Positions 53,000-61,115 of a stretch of 64,000 nucleotides of DNA are shown here, piece after piece. The translations under genes were made by a program, and so were the position numbers. Source of the DNA: an uncultured Cellvibrionales bacterium (GTDB taxonomy: Bacteria; Pseudomonadota; Gammaproteobacteria; Pseudomonadales; GM7GCV1); contig CAJXYP010000015.1 of assembly GCA_913063225.1 (NCBI GenBank), positions 1 to 64,000 on the forward strand, in the 5' to 3' direction. The notes beneath the pieces were generated by a model that was given only the letters and a program-made list of their open reading frames with translations, did no database searches and was not told where the DNA came from. Each line of letters opens with the position of its first letter. The stretch's first letter is position 1.

Positions 53000-53035
53000 C
53001 AAAGGCAGATCAAATTGATCGGCCTTTGTTTTATT
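53000..53035 (+). terminator. Intrinsic terminator after the DUF6152 gene
   Basis: CAAAGGC pairs with GCCTTTG (53022-53028) and the inner GATCAA with TTGATC, followed by TTTTATT. It starts 22 bases after the stop codon. Confidence 0.75.
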
Positions 53036-53093
53036 GGGAGTGGTATTAGGCCTAGCCAAAAACTTATATAGTTCTGGCGAAGGGGAACTGAAA

Positions 53094-53990
53094 ATGAATT
53101 CCGATATATCTGAGCGTTTAGGCTGGTGCCTATTTATTTGCCGGCTTGCAGTGTTTATTATTTTTTCGGTCTGGGGATACGACAAATTAGTCCGGCCGGA
53201 TCACGGCGTCAACATGATGGCCAACTACTACTTTGTTTCTGGCGTACCGGAAGCGCTAATAACCTGGTTTGGGGTTGCTGAGATAGTTTTAGCTTTGTTA
53301 GTCCTCTTGGGGCTTTTCAAAGGCCTGGTTCGTGGGCTCTTCCTCTTTCTAAGCATTCTGGCCGTATCTGTGCCCGAAGTACTCAAAGGCTATGTAACCG
53401 CCATTGTAGAGGTGCCCCACCCCACTATTCTTTTCTTTACTGGCTTTTGTTTACTGGCCTGTAGCTTTGCTATTTTCTTTTTGCGAGATCAGGACACTAA
53501 GTTTTCCTTGGGTCGCAAAAACATGACTTCGAACCCGGAGCTAACTGAAGATACAGAGAAGAACCTGGGTCTTTGCCTCGCCCTGTGTCGCTTTGGGGTA
53601 TTTATCGTATTTTTTGTCTGGACTCTCGCCAAGTTCCTTCACCCCGAGCACGGCGTAAATATTATGCGTGGGCACTATTTAATTGATGGCGTAACCGAGG
53701 CCGCAGTGACCATATTTGGTCTATTTGAAATGGCGCTTTGCATCGCCCTAATTTTGGGTTTTTATAAGCGATTTACTCGAGGTTTCTTTCTGCTTATCAG
53801 TATTTACTCAGTTATTACACCACGGGTTCTGAACGGCTATAAGATATTTATATTCGAGAATTCCGAACCTCAGATCTTCCTATTCTCAGGTTTCACCATG
53901 CTTGCCTGTGCCATCGCCATATATTGGCTTAGGGATTACGACACGCGATTCTCCCTACCGAAGGCCGATAGAGCGAGGTGGGGAGACTGA
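53094..53990 (+). CDS. Membrane protein made of two tandem DoxX-like domains
   Basis: 298 residues from ATG 53094 (MNSDISERLGWCLFICRL), which has GGGGA nine bases upstream; the frame is open to 53034. The protein is an internal duplication. Copy 1 has LGWCLFICRLAVFIIFSVWG, then RPDHGVNMMANYYFVSGVPEA, and ends LRDQDTKFSLGR. Copy 2 has LGLCLALCRFGVFIVFFVWT, then HPEHGVNIMRGHYLIDGVTEA, and ends LRDYDTRFSLPK. Each copy holds about four membrane helices, giving eight. The fold resembles DoxX/SURF4 four-helix proteins. Function unknown. Surrounded by three more DoxX-like genes. Confidence 0.75.
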   Translation: MNSDISERLGWCLFICRLAVFIIFSVWGYDKLVRPDHGVNMMANYYFVSGVPEALITWFGVAEIVLALLVLLGLFKGLVRGLFLFLSILAVSVPEVLKGYVTAIVEVPHPTILFFTGFCLLACSFAIFFLRDQDTKFSLGRKNMTSNPELTEDTEKNLGLCLALCRFGVFIVFFVWTLAKFLHPEHGVNIMRGHYLIDGVTEAAVTIFGLFEMALCIALILGFYKRFTRGFFLLISIYSVITPRVLNGYKIFIFENSEPQIFLFSGFTMLACAIAIYWLRDYDTRFSLPKADRARWGD

Positions 53991-54008
53991 ATTACTTACT
54001 AGCGAGTT

Positions 54009-54425
54009 CTACGCTTTACCGCGTTTATGGTCCAATGACAAAGTGTCGAACTCTCTGAAGGCTATCATTACTAGGCTGGCGACTATCAAAGTAGTAGAAG
54101 GAAAGAAGCTCAGCCTGCCCGGCTCTTCAACTAGATACATGGCTAGCGGATCAAGAATGTATTTGATAATGGGCACTATACCTGTCGCGTACCAAATCAC
54201 TTGTCCCCAATAGGCATAAGTTCGAAACAGGCCCAACACAACCATTGCACCGAGAACGAGTTGAAGACTACCGATGCCCAAGCTGATTGTTGGATCACTT
54301 ATTACCCCGCCGTAGTACCTATCCGACAGATCCGCAGCTTGTACTGCATTAAACTTTAAAACGCCAAAAATAATCAGATAGGTTCCCGTCGTAAACCTCA
54401 GCAATAAAAGAGTGATCGCTTGCAT
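54009..54425 (-). CDS. DoxX-like four-helix membrane protein
   Basis: 138 residues with four hydrophobic segments. It begins MQAITLLLLRFTTGTYLIIF and contains GIGSLQLVLGAMVVLGLFRT, FRTYAYWGQVIWYATGIVP and a C-terminal LDHKRGKA. It is a close paralogue of the next gene upstream, sharing the RTYAYWGQV and DHKRGK blocks. Function unknown. An intrinsic terminator separates the two copies, so each may be transcribed from its own promoter. Confidence 0.7.
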   Translation of the reverse strand: MQAITLLLLRFTTGTYLIIFGVLKFNAVQAADLSDRYYGGVISDPTISLGIGSLQLVLGAMVVLGLFRTYAYWGQVIWYATGIVPIIKYILDPLAMYLVEEPGRLSFFPSTTLIVASLVMIAFREFDTLSLDHKRGKA

Positions 54426-54510
54426 ATTTGTCCCCTCGAATGCGAATTTAACTATAGCTACAAAAAGATTGAATCAAAGATAGCAGAAATCTAAGCTGGG
54501 TACAGCCATT

Positions 54511-54539
54511 AAAAAAGGCCGCTCTAGAGCGGCCTTTTT
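54511..54539. terminator. Strong bidirectional intrinsic terminator between the DoxX-like paralogues
   Basis: GGCCGCTCTAGAGCGGCC (54517-54534) is a perfect palindrome flanked by six A on the left and five T on the right. Read leftward it ends the transcript of the 54577-54990 gene. Confidence 0.88.
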
Positions 54540-54576
54540 ATTCCAATTTGAATACACTGCAGAGCTAATGTAGTTA

Positions 54577-54990
54577 CTATTCTTTCCCACGCTTATGATC
54601 GACGGACAGCGTATCGTCCGCTTTGAAGGCCACAAGAACCAGGCTGGCAAATAATAAGGTCCAAGACGGGAACCAAGTTAATCGGCTTTGCTCAACAAGA
54701 AACAGAGCAAGCGGATCAAGAAGAAAACCAATGATGGGTATTATCCCGACTGCGTACCAAGCGACCTGCCCCCAATAGGCATAAGTCCGAAAAATACCCA
54801 ATACAACTATAACGCCAAGTAACATCTGAAGACTGCCTATCCCAAGATTGAGCGTCGCATCACTTACTAAACCGCCGTAGAAATTGTCCGACATTCTCGC
54901 CGCGCCTTCGGCATTGAATTTCCTAGTACCCCAAAGAATTAAATAAATTCCTGTTGCACACCTTAGTAATAAAAGACTAATTGATTTCAT
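54577..54990 (-). CDS. DoxX-like four-helix membrane protein, paralogue
   Basis: 137 residues from ATG 54990 (MKSISLLLLRCATGIYLILW); eight further codons are open upstream. Contains GIGSLQMLLGVIVVLGIFRT, TYAYWGQVAWYAVGIIPIIG and a C-terminal VDHKRGKE. Compared by eye with the neighbouring gene, more than half of the residues are identical, so this is a tandem duplication that has begun to diverge. Function unknown. Confidence 0.72.
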   Translation of the reverse strand: MKSISLLLLRCATGIYLILWGTRKFNAEGAARMSDNFYGGLVSDATLNLGIGSLQMLLGVIVVLGIFRTYAYWGQVAWYAVGIIPIIGFLLDPLALFLVEQSRLTWFPSWTLLFASLVLVAFKADDTLSVDHKRGKE

Positions 54991-55089
54991 ACATTCCCCT
55001 AAGATTAATGCCAAAAAAAATGGCGCTATCGAACATAGCAGAACACCGAGGGAGGTTCCGTTAATTAATCTTACTTTTAAAGGTACTAC

Positions 55090-55746
55090 TTAACTTTCGC
55101 TCAGAGTAAACCGACACAAAATTGTATTGTCGACTTCCAAATCTTCGCCCCAGATAATCTGGGCTTCCGGCTGCCAAGAATAGTCGTCATATCCACCATG
55201 AGGCCGAACCGCCTGATACGAATGAACTACTGCTGCAGGCCATGCAGAGTCGTCAAAGGCCGCTGAAGTCCAACCAGCTGGCATGGGTAATATGTTTGCC
55301 TGACAGCTGCTAGTGTCGCCAGCGCAGCTTGCATCTAATGGTGCTTGATGGATAACTTTGCATGTCCAGTCGCTACCTGTAACGGCTATCAAATCGCCAC
55401 CTGCATTTCTAAACTCAGCAAGGAAGCCGCCGTCGCCCATCTGCTGGCGACGATTGCCAATATATTCGTAACCGCTATCGTCTTCTTTGTAATCCATGAC
55501 GTGGACAGCAACCTGAGTCGGAAGCACTGCGTCAAAACTAAAAACTTCCGCGTTAAAAGAGCGTTCTGTCGTAACGGCAATGGGGTCTGTCATAACGACA
55601 TTGCCATCCACATGAAACTCAAACCAATTATCAGCCCAAACTTGCGCTTGAACCGTCGTTTCTTGTGCAAAAGTATTGGCTGACCCAAAGGTCAGTAGAA
55701 GCAATAAACCAAGGGCATTGAGATTAGCAGGGAAAACACTTTTCAT
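55090..55746 (-). CDS. Exported protein of unknown function
   Basis: 218 residues from ATG 55746 with a signal peptide (MKSVFPANLNALGLLLLLTF...NTFAQ). The mature part is rich in aromatic and acidic residues and beta-prone: VWADNWFEFHVDGNVVMTD, FDAVLPTQVAVHVMDYKED, DWTCKVIHQAPLDASC. It has four cysteines in the second half, which may form two disulfides (CKVI, DASC, TSSC, ILCRF). The layout recalls galactose-binding-like beta-sandwich domains found at the N-terminus of secreted glycosidases, but I do not recognise a specific family. It lies 99 bases upstream of the DoxX-like pair. Confidence 0.6.
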   Translation of the reverse strand: MKSVFPANLNALGLLLLLTFGSANTFAQETTVQAQVWADNWFEFHVDGNVVMTDPIAVTTERSFNAEVFSFDAVLPTQVAVHVMDYKEDDSGYEYIGNRRQQMGDGGFLAEFRNAGGDLIAVTGSDWTCKVIHQAPLDASCAGDTSSCQANILPMPAGWTSAAFDDSAWPAAVVHSYQAVRPHGGYDDYSWQPEAQIIWGEDLEVDNTILCRFTLSES

Positions 55747-55928
55747 TGAAACGGTCACAGATTCAGAATGTGGCCGAATTGTAATGACTAGAGCCGAACT
55801 TGCCTTACTAAATAAGCTGTTGTCTTGTTAACGATCGTAAAGAGTATGAAGCCTAGGCTGGGTAAATAATATCTCCTAGCAGACTAGTCAGAAGGCCTAC
55901 CGGGAGATATATCTTAGATCGAAGTTAC

Positions 55929-56393
55929 CTAGCTCTTTTCGCGAGTAAGCAAATAGTCGAGCGAAATTCGACCACCGCCTTGCCGAAGAATAATGAACAG
56001 TAACGCCGCCCAATACATGTGCGAGCCAAGCCATGCATCTGGGTAGACAAAAAATTGAATTACAGCCGTTACGCCGAGTAGCCCGAATGCGCCAACTCTG
56101 GTGAACAGGCCGAATAACAACATAAGGGGAAAGAAGAACTCGGCAAGAGTTCCTGCATATATTAGAAAATCGTTAGAAATACCATATTCGTACTGGAAGA
56201 CAATTTTTGTGCTGCCGCCCAGATTCCAAAAAGCCAAATGCTGGTCAAATACCGTCAACCCAACAATCTTGGTCTGAACCGATTTCCAAAATACCGTAAA
56301 AATAACCAGCCGGGCACCCAACAAAGGCAAATCTTCTGGGATCATCTTCGCGTACTTTTCAATCATTTGAATTAATTTTTTGATCAGATTCAT
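55929..56393 (-). CDS. DoxX family membrane protein of the bufferin operon
   Basis: 154 residues with four helices. Family signature segments are LGARLVIFTVFWKSVQTKI, NDFLIYAGTLAEFFFPLMLL, FGLFTRVGAFGLLGVTAVI and a C-terminal GGGRISLDYLL. DoxX genes are regular members of bufferin (DUF2282-DUF692-DUF2063) operons, and this one follows bufC by six bases. It may act in membrane-linked redox or metal handling; the role is not established. Last gene of the operon. Confidence 0.85.
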   Translation of the reverse strand: MNLIKKLIQMIEKYAKMIPEDLPLLGARLVIFTVFWKSVQTKIVGLTVFDQHLAFWNLGGSTKIVFQYEYGISNDFLIYAGTLAEFFFPLMLLFGLFTRVGAFGLLGVTAVIQFFVYPDAWLGSHMYWAALLFIILRQGGGRISLDYLLTREKS

Positions 56394-56399
56394 GGGGTT

Positions 56400-57179
56400 T
56401 TAGTCCTGTTGGATATCAATGCCAGTAAAAAAGCCGTTCCCGAACCCTAAGGCAAGTGCCTGGGGTACATCAAGCTCGGGGTGTTGTTCTAGTGTGTTTT
56501 CAATTGCCGCTTCCAGCTTGGCACCTTCAGAAATGGCACTAATCAATGCCAAGGTTGCCGCATCTACCGCGCATACCATTACCTCATATGCAGGCCGGAT
56601 CAAGATGCTTTGCTGACTATCCTGAAGGTCTATGTCCTCCAATCTAGGCTGACCAGTCTTATGAGCCTGCCAAATGCTTCTGGCAGCCCATTTTGAATCC
56701 AGTATTTGCAGGGACGGATGCAAGGACAAGCAACTACTCAACAAGCGCTCTACACCTATCTCCTGCATAGCCTGGGGCGAAAGAGACTCAACATCCGCTG
56801 CATGGTAAGCGCGCTGTCGAGCAAGTTCAAAGCGAGCAACATCAGGCAGATAGAGTAAATCAGTACAGGCTTTGTCCTGTGCCAAAAACACAGGGAAATC
56901 TTGCCCAAAATAGACCATAGCTGCCTGGGCTGGTGGATGTTTGCGCACATAGCGATTTGCCAGGGCTCGGAAAAACTCCTCACCTACCAATTTCTGAACC
57001 ACTGGATAAAGGTCTGCCAGCGCATTGGCAAGGCTATAAAAAATATTGTTCCGGTATACAGATATTCGAGCAGTTAAATCTTCTTGATCGCCGTTAAAAA
57101 AACCTTCTAGCTCTTCATTTTTGTGATGCAAAAGGCCTTTAGCCATAGCACTCTGTATATCTGCCAATGATGCACTCAT
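56400..57179 (-). CDS. bufC: BufC/HvfC-like RiPP recognition protein (DUF2063)
   Basis: 259 residues. Begins SLADIQSAMAKGLLHHKNE and continues with YRNNIFYSLANALADLYPVVQKLVGEEFF, seen as FYSLANALADLYPVVQKLV, the DUF2063 signature, then PPAQAAMVYFGQDFP and LPDVARFELARQRAYHA. DUF2063 proteins partner DUF692 enzymes and are thought to present the precursor peptide. It overlaps bufB by four bases (ATGA), so the two are translationally coupled as expected for a complex. Confidence 0.88.
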   Translation of the reverse strand: MSASLADIQSAMAKGLLHHKNEELEGFFNGDQEDLTARISVYRNNIFYSLANALADLYPVVQKLVGEEFFRALANRYVRKHPPAQAAMVYFGQDFPVFLAQDKACTDLLYLPDVARFELARQRAYHAADVESLSPQAMQEIGVERLLSSCLSLHPSLQILDSKWAARSIWQAHKTGQPRLEDIDLQDSQQSILIRPAYEVMVCAVDAATLALISAISEGAKLEAAIENTLEQHPELDVPQALALGFGNGFFTGIDIQQD

Positions 57180-58033
57180 GCGGCAGTATCCAAATCCAGT
57201 GCGCTGGTCATAGCCTGATTCGCTTTTTTCGCTTCTTGACTCATTATGGAAAAGTCAGGCGTATCCGTATCCCATTCAATCAAAGTGGGTACTGCATCTC
57301 CCAGCCTTCGAACCAAGCTTTGATAGAGCCACCACACCTCATCGCAGACACTAGAGCCATGGTCGTCTATCAAAAGCTCAGAACCGTTGGCGAGAATCTC
57401 AACGGAATGTCCCGCTAGATGCACCTCACCTATATTTTCGATACGCAATTCATCAAGGTGCTCTTGAGCGTTGAGCCCCAGATTGTTCGCGCATACATAA
57501 AGATTGTTTACATCGAACAGCAGGCCGCAGCCTGTTTGCTCTGCGAGCAAGTTAAAAAACCCTGCCTCGCTAAATTCGTTGCCCTCAAACTGCAAATAAA
57601 GCGAAGGGTTCTCTACCAAAATAGTCCGCTGTAATGCCTCCTGAACGCTGTTTACGTTAGTTGCCACGACACTCAAGGATTCTGCCGTATAGGGCATCGG
57701 CAACAAATCATTCAGAAACGTCTGATTCCAATGACTCCAGGCCAAATGCTCCGAAACCTGGGTCGGTTGGTAGCGCTCTACTAAGGCGGTTAATCTCTTT
57801 AAATGGTCTTGATCGACTCCATCTGCGGAGCCCAATGACATACCTACACCGTGCATAGATAGCGGCATAGACTCTCGAATTCTGGTCAAATTCTGGTGGG
57901 GCAGACCGCCATCACCCATATAATTTTCTGGATGTACTTCTAGCCAACTAACATCGAAACGTCCAGATAACACATCTTCAAAGTGTTTCGGTTTGAAACC
58001 AATTCCCGCCGATTTGGGTAATAAGGTATTCAT
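57176..58033 (-). CDS. bufB: BufB/HvfB-like MNIO enzyme (DUF692)
   Basis: 285 residues. Multinuclear non-haem iron-dependent oxidative enzyme that modifies cysteines of bufferin-type precursors. DUF692 signature: AGIGFKPKHFEDVL, WLEVHPENYMGDGG, LSMHGVGMSLGSADG, VSEHLAWSHWN, VENPSLYLQFEG, LLFDVNNLYVCANNLG, GEVHLAGHS and DDHGSSVCDEVWWLY. His, Asp and Glu residues of the iron site are in place. It lies between the precursor gene and bufC. A stem-loop in the 84-base gap after bufA1 may set the ratio of peptide to enzyme. Confidence 0.9.
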   Translation of the reverse strand: MNTLLPKSAGIGFKPKHFEDVLSGRFDVSWLEVHPENYMGDGGLPHQNLTRIRESMPLSMHGVGMSLGSADGVDQDHLKRLTALVERYQPTQVSEHLAWSHWNQTFLNDLLPMPYTAESLSVVATNVNSVQEALQRTILVENPSLYLQFEGNEFSEAGFFNLLAEQTGCGLLFDVNNLYVCANNLGLNAQEHLDELRIENIGEVHLAGHSVEILANGSELLIDDHGSSVCDEVWWLYQSLVRRLGDAVPTLIEWDTDTPDFSIMSQEAKKANQAMTSALDLDTAA

Positions 58034-58051
58034 AAATTAGCCTAAATGCAC

Positions 58052-58102
58052 GGCAGGGGTGCATGGGTCGCCCTTGGGGAGGAAACGCCACATGCACCTG
58101 CC
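58052..58102 (-). promoter_or_regulatory. Intercistronic stem-loop between bufA1 and bufB
   Basis: GGCAGGGGTGCATG (58052-58065) pairs with CATGCACCTGCC (58091-58102) as a 12-pair stem with a two-base bulge and a 25-base loop. On the transcribed minus strand it is not followed by a T run, so it is not a classical terminator. It could stabilise the short bufA1 message or attenuate transcription so that precursor exceeds enzyme. Confidence 0.5.
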
Positions 58103-58117
58103 ATGCCAGAGCAACTT

Positions 58118-58399
58118 TTAGCCAGGAAGGTTCAGGTCAGTTGCACCAAGCGAACCGTGAACTAATTTTTCACATGTACCCTGTGGAACATAGATCCAAG
58201 CATTTCCTTGACCATCTACAGTGCTGGTACCTGCACAGCTTGTACCTGGTCCTGCGGCACAGTCGTTTTTACCTGATTCAGAAACACCGAAACATTTCTC
58301 AGGTACAAAATCTTGTGCAACCGCTTGGTGAGAGGTAGCCATCATCAAAGCGGCAGAAACTGCACCCGCTGTTGCCATTACTTTTGCTGCGTTTTTCAT
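58118..58399 (-). CDS. bufA1: Bufferin precursor BufA1 (DUF2282)
   Basis: 93 residues. Signal peptide [20 protein letters not shown]...AVAQ, then a short mature part with four cysteines: [32 protein letters not shown] and [11 protein letters not shown]. The spacing [22 protein letters not shown]...VPxGTCEKL is the DUF2282/BufA1 pattern. In characterised bufferins the central cysteines are modified by the DUF692 enzyme and the exported peptide binds copper. Good ribosome-binding site GGAGATAG just before the ATG. First gene of the bufA1-B-C-doxX operon. Confidence 0.9.
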   Translation of the reverse strand: MKNAAKVMATAGAVSAALMMATSHQAVAQDFVPEKCFGVSESGKNDCAAGPGTSCAGTSTVDGQGNAWIYVPQGTCEKLVHGSLGATDLNLPG

Positions 58400-58543
58400 A
58401 TCTATCTCCGATAAATTCGTAAATCAAAATCAAAACTCAAAGAATTTTGTTAATCTTGCTGATAGGCTTATTGCTGTCAGTCCTATATGAGACACGCCAA
58501 ATAGCGATCCGTTACAACACCAACAGGTGATAATATTACAAAC

Positions 58544-58705
58544 ATGCAATCTTTAGACAGCCCAAACCCGGCCTGCCCAAACTGCCAATCAAAAGATGTC
58601 TTTGAAATAGTGCACGATCTCGCCGCCGCACAGGAGATTGCGAGTTTCGCTGGTATCCGAGGGAAATTGTTGAGCGGGATTTGGATTTTCTTACTTGGCA
58701 ACTAG
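58544..58705 (+). CDS. Possible 53-residue zinc-finger-like small protein
   Basis: An ATG at 58544 opens MQSLDSPNPACPNCQSKDVF, with a CPNC knuckle, then EIVHDLAAAQEIASFAGIRG and a hydrophobic end LLSGIWIFLLGN. AGGTGA lies about 12 bases upstream. A single CxxC without a partner pair is weak. It overlaps the next small ORF in another frame. I do not recognise it; it may be a real small protein or a remnant of a frameshifted gene. Confidence 0.3.
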   Translation: MQSLDSPNPACPNCQSKDVFEIVHDLAAAQEIASFAGIRGKLLSGIWIFLLGN

Positions 58706-58803
58706 ATCATCAAGAAGATGAAACTGTGAAAACGTCTATTCGTAATAGATTGTCAGTTTTACGGACAGTGATTACTATTTTGGCGAATGCAGGTAAGCAA
58801 TAA
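58681..58803 (+). CDS. Possible 40-residue ORF coupled to the FKBP gene
   Basis: A TTG at 58681 (the frame is open from 58606) opens a frame that reads MDFLTWQLDHQEDETVKTS, then a basic amphipathic end, and stops at TAA 58801-58803, directly abutting the ATG of the FKBP lipoprotein gene (TAAATG). Such stop/start contact suggests translational coupling. The upstream open part also looks protein-like (CEFRWYPREIVERDLDFLTW) but has no usable start, so this could be the second half of a gene broken by a frameshift with the preceding ORF. Confidence 0.3.
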   Translation: MDFLTWQLDHQEDETVKTSIRNRLSVLRTVITILANAGKQ

Positions 58804-59400
58804 ATGGATTTCTTCTGCCGACCTAACACGCTCACCTCCAATGCCAAAGTGGGTGCTCCCTCTATTCTAATATGCGTGGTTTTGCTGAGTTCATGTGGAT
58901 CGACTGAAAGTCGACCGGTAGCTCAAGTAAACACTTCATCCCAAATTACCAGTGAAAGCATTTGCCCTAAATATACTGACTTGGATGAGGACCAGTGGTT
59001 AGCCCGGTCTGGAAGCTACGAGGCTCATGAAGAGCGAAGATTTTTAAATGAAAATAGGTCTCGCTCTGGAGTGGTCGAGCTCGGCAATGGCCTGCAGTAC
59101 AAAGTGCTTAAAAATGGCTGCGGCGACAGACCCCTGAACAACAGCCAGACGATAGTGCGCTACCACGCGACTTTGTTAGACGGCACAGTATTTGACAGTA
59201 GCTTCCTCCGCAATGAAGCCAACCTAATACCCCTTAATCGAGTCATTTCTGGCTGGCGGCAAGCAGTAACCAGGATGCAACCCGGAGCCATCTGGGAGGT
59301 ATATATGCCTAGCAGGCTCGCATACGGTTCCATTACGTCAGGACCCATCCCAGCCAACTCAGCACTAATTTTCACGATCGAATTGATCTCATTTGAATAG
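58804..59400 (+). CDS. FKBP-type peptidyl-prolyl isomerase, predicted lipoprotein
   Basis: 198 residues. The N-terminal segment SILICVVLLSSCGSTESR carries a lipobox (LLSSC), though it sits about 20 residues in, so the true start may be downstream of 58804. A linker with YTDLDEDQWLARSGSYEAHE precedes the FKBP domain: SGVVELGNGLQYKVLKNGCG, VRYHATLLDGTVFDSSFLRN, VISGWRQAVTRMQPGAIWEV, PSRLAYGSI, IPANSALIFTIELIS. The usual FKBP catalytic-pocket Asp and Phe of GTVFDSS and the Trp region are kept. Probably an outer-membrane-anchored folding helper in the periplasm, Mip/FkpA-like. Confidence 0.87.
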   Translation: MDFFCRPNTLTSNAKVGAPSILICVVLLSSCGSTESRPVAQVNTSSQITSESICPKYTDLDEDQWLARSGSYEAHEERRFLNENRSRSGVVELGNGLQYKVLKNGCGDRPLNNSQTIVRYHATLLDGTVFDSSFLRNEANLIPLNRVISGWRQAVTRMQPGAIWEVYMPSRLAYGSITSGPIPANSALIFTIELISFE

Positions 59401-59539
59401 TTTGAAAGTAAAAGGCAGGTTTTAGTTTACAACTAGAGCGCTCCCCAAGGTTATTTGGCCGTCGAAATCGGTCCTGAGATAGTAATGTTAGTGGCCTTGA
59501 AATTTTCGTCGCCTCGTTGCTGATTTTTGGCACCCCAGT

Positions 59540-60406
59540 TTAAGACGCTTGAGACCGGAATCTCTCAACAATATTTTTCGTAATCAATATAAAACTACCC
59601 AGAATAAAACCTGCTGTAAGGTCGGCTACAACAGAAGGTAATGCTTCTAGCGCATGATGAACTGCATCAATGTAGTGAACCACTATTCCACCGCCCACTA
59701 AGAGCATCGCGATGGTTCCAACGATGCTCAGTAATTTGACTATTTTTGGCAGCAAGGCCACAAGCCCATTACCCATTAACTTAGAAACTTTTTTACCAAA
59801 TTCACTTGCCTGATCAGCTCGATCCAATAAGTAGAACCCCATATCATCCATACGCACTATCAGCGCAACTAGGCCATATACGCCCGCGGTAGCGAGCAGA
59901 GCTATACCACTAACGACGATGAGTTGAATGGCCAAAGGCTGCCCCATCACCGCAGCCAAAGTGATCACAACTATTTCGATGGAAAGAATAAAGTCGGTGC
60001 GTATAGCTGATTTAATTTTTGCCGGTTCACTTATCTTCGCGGGCTTGCGCTCCTCACCCTTATTCTCGTTGCGATGAAGCAACCAATGAATCACATGCTC
60101 CGCTCCTTCATAGCTGAGGTAGGAACCACCCACCAATAAAATAGGCACAAGCATCCAGGGCAAATAAGTATTTAGTAATAACGCACAGGGAAGAATAATG
60201 ATTTTGTTGAGAATTGAGCCTTTGGTTATGGCCCAGATAACCGGTAGCTCGCGAGAAGCGTGAAAGCCCGTAGCTTTCTCGGCGTTGACCGCAAGGTCAT
60301 CCCCTAACAAAGCGGCGGTTTTTTTGGCGGCAACCTTGCCCATCACCGCGGCATCATCGAGCAACATCGCAATATCATCGAGGATAGCTAGTATTCCGAT
60401 CGCCAT
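59540..60406 (-). CDS. DUF808 family inner-membrane protein (YedI-like)
   Basis: 288 residues with several membrane segments. The N-terminus AIGILAILDDIAMLLDDAAVMGKVAAKKTA is the DUF808 hallmark (seen as LDDIAMLLDDAAVMGKVA), followed by AALLGDDLAVNAEKATGF, ELPVIWAITKGSILNKIIIL and GGSYLSYEGAEHVIHWL. The family is widespread in proteobacteria and has no assigned function. Intact. The 139-base gap to the FKBP stop holds nothing that I can identify. Confidence 0.88.
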   Translation of the reverse strand: MAIGILAILDDIAMLLDDAAVMGKVAAKKTAALLGDDLAVNAEKATGFHASRELPVIWAITKGSILNKIIILPCALLLNTYLPWMLVPILLVGGSYLSYEGAEHVIHWLLHRNENKGEERKPAKISEPAKIKSAIRTDFILSIEIVVITLAAVMGQPLAIQLIVVSGIALLATAGVYGLVALIVRMDDMGFYLLDRADQASEFGKKVSKLMGNGLVALLPKIVKLLSIVGTIAMLLVGGGIVVHYIDAVHHALEALPSVVADLTAGFILGSFILITKNIVERFRSQAS

Positions 60407-60445
60407 AACTGTTTCCTAATTAGCTGTATCTAGCATCGGCGAGGA

Positions 60446-60976
60446 CTAACCGAACAGATCGTCTTGACCGCTATCTAATCGCCTTAATGCATCTTGCTGA
60501 CTCAACAACTTAGCATCTTCGTCGATATGCACAAGCTCAACACCACGTTCTTGCAGAGCTTCACCAACTAACTTAGCCCGGTGACATGTCTCCGGTCGAA
60601 GTTCCGCGCACATAAGCACTACTGAATGGCCTAACTCTCGTGCTTTAATCAGACGTTGTAAGCCTTCTTCAAACTTTGGTTTTTTGGCCATTTCCTTGTA
60701 GTCCACCCGGCCAAGCTCGTCCAACTCATCCTCATTTGGTTTGCCTCCGAGCTGCTCACCAAGATATAGGTATGTCACACCAAAACCTATAGCCGTGTCT
60801 TCCAGTGTCTCGCGGTTATATTCAGTGTGATATTTTGAATAAGGCATGCTTCGGACATCTATCAGATATACGCAACCATTAGATTTTACCAAATCAAACA
60901 GTTGTTCAGGAGTACGGTTGCCATAACCAACAGTGAATATTTGACCGGGACTTTCCGCAGGAGGGTTTGGTGACAT
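60446..60976 (-). CDS. DUF488 family protein
   Basis: 176 residues from ATG 60976 (MSPNPPAESPGQIFTVGYGN). The frame is open to 61204 but that part runs into the divergent gene and its promoter. Signature: FTVGYGNRTPEQLFDLVKSN, LIDVRSMPYSKYHTEYNRE, YLYLGEQLGG and VVLMCAELRPETCHRAKLVG (CxxRPxxCHR). DUF488 proteins are small, possibly nucleic-acid- or metal-linked, and of unknown activity. It is 39 bases upstream of DUF808 on the same strand, but the two are not known partners. Confidence 0.85.
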   Translation of the reverse strand: MSPNPPAESPGQIFTVGYGNRTPEQLFDLVKSNGCVYLIDVRSMPYSKYHTEYNRETLEDTAIGFGVTYLYLGEQLGGKPNEDELDELGRVDYKEMAKKPKFEEGLQRLIKARELGHSVVLMCAELRPETCHRAKLVGEALQERGVELVHIDEDAKLLSQQDALRRLDSGQDDLFG

Positions 60977-61115
60977 TATTCGAAGAAGTTTGTAATGGAA
61001 GACGCATTTTAGGCAGACCGATAGCACTTTGCTAGCTAAGCTATTGACTATTGACCTGTTTGGCAGCTGAATTAGACCCCTCTGTCTAAATTGGACTAGT
61101 GGAGTACATCTAAGT

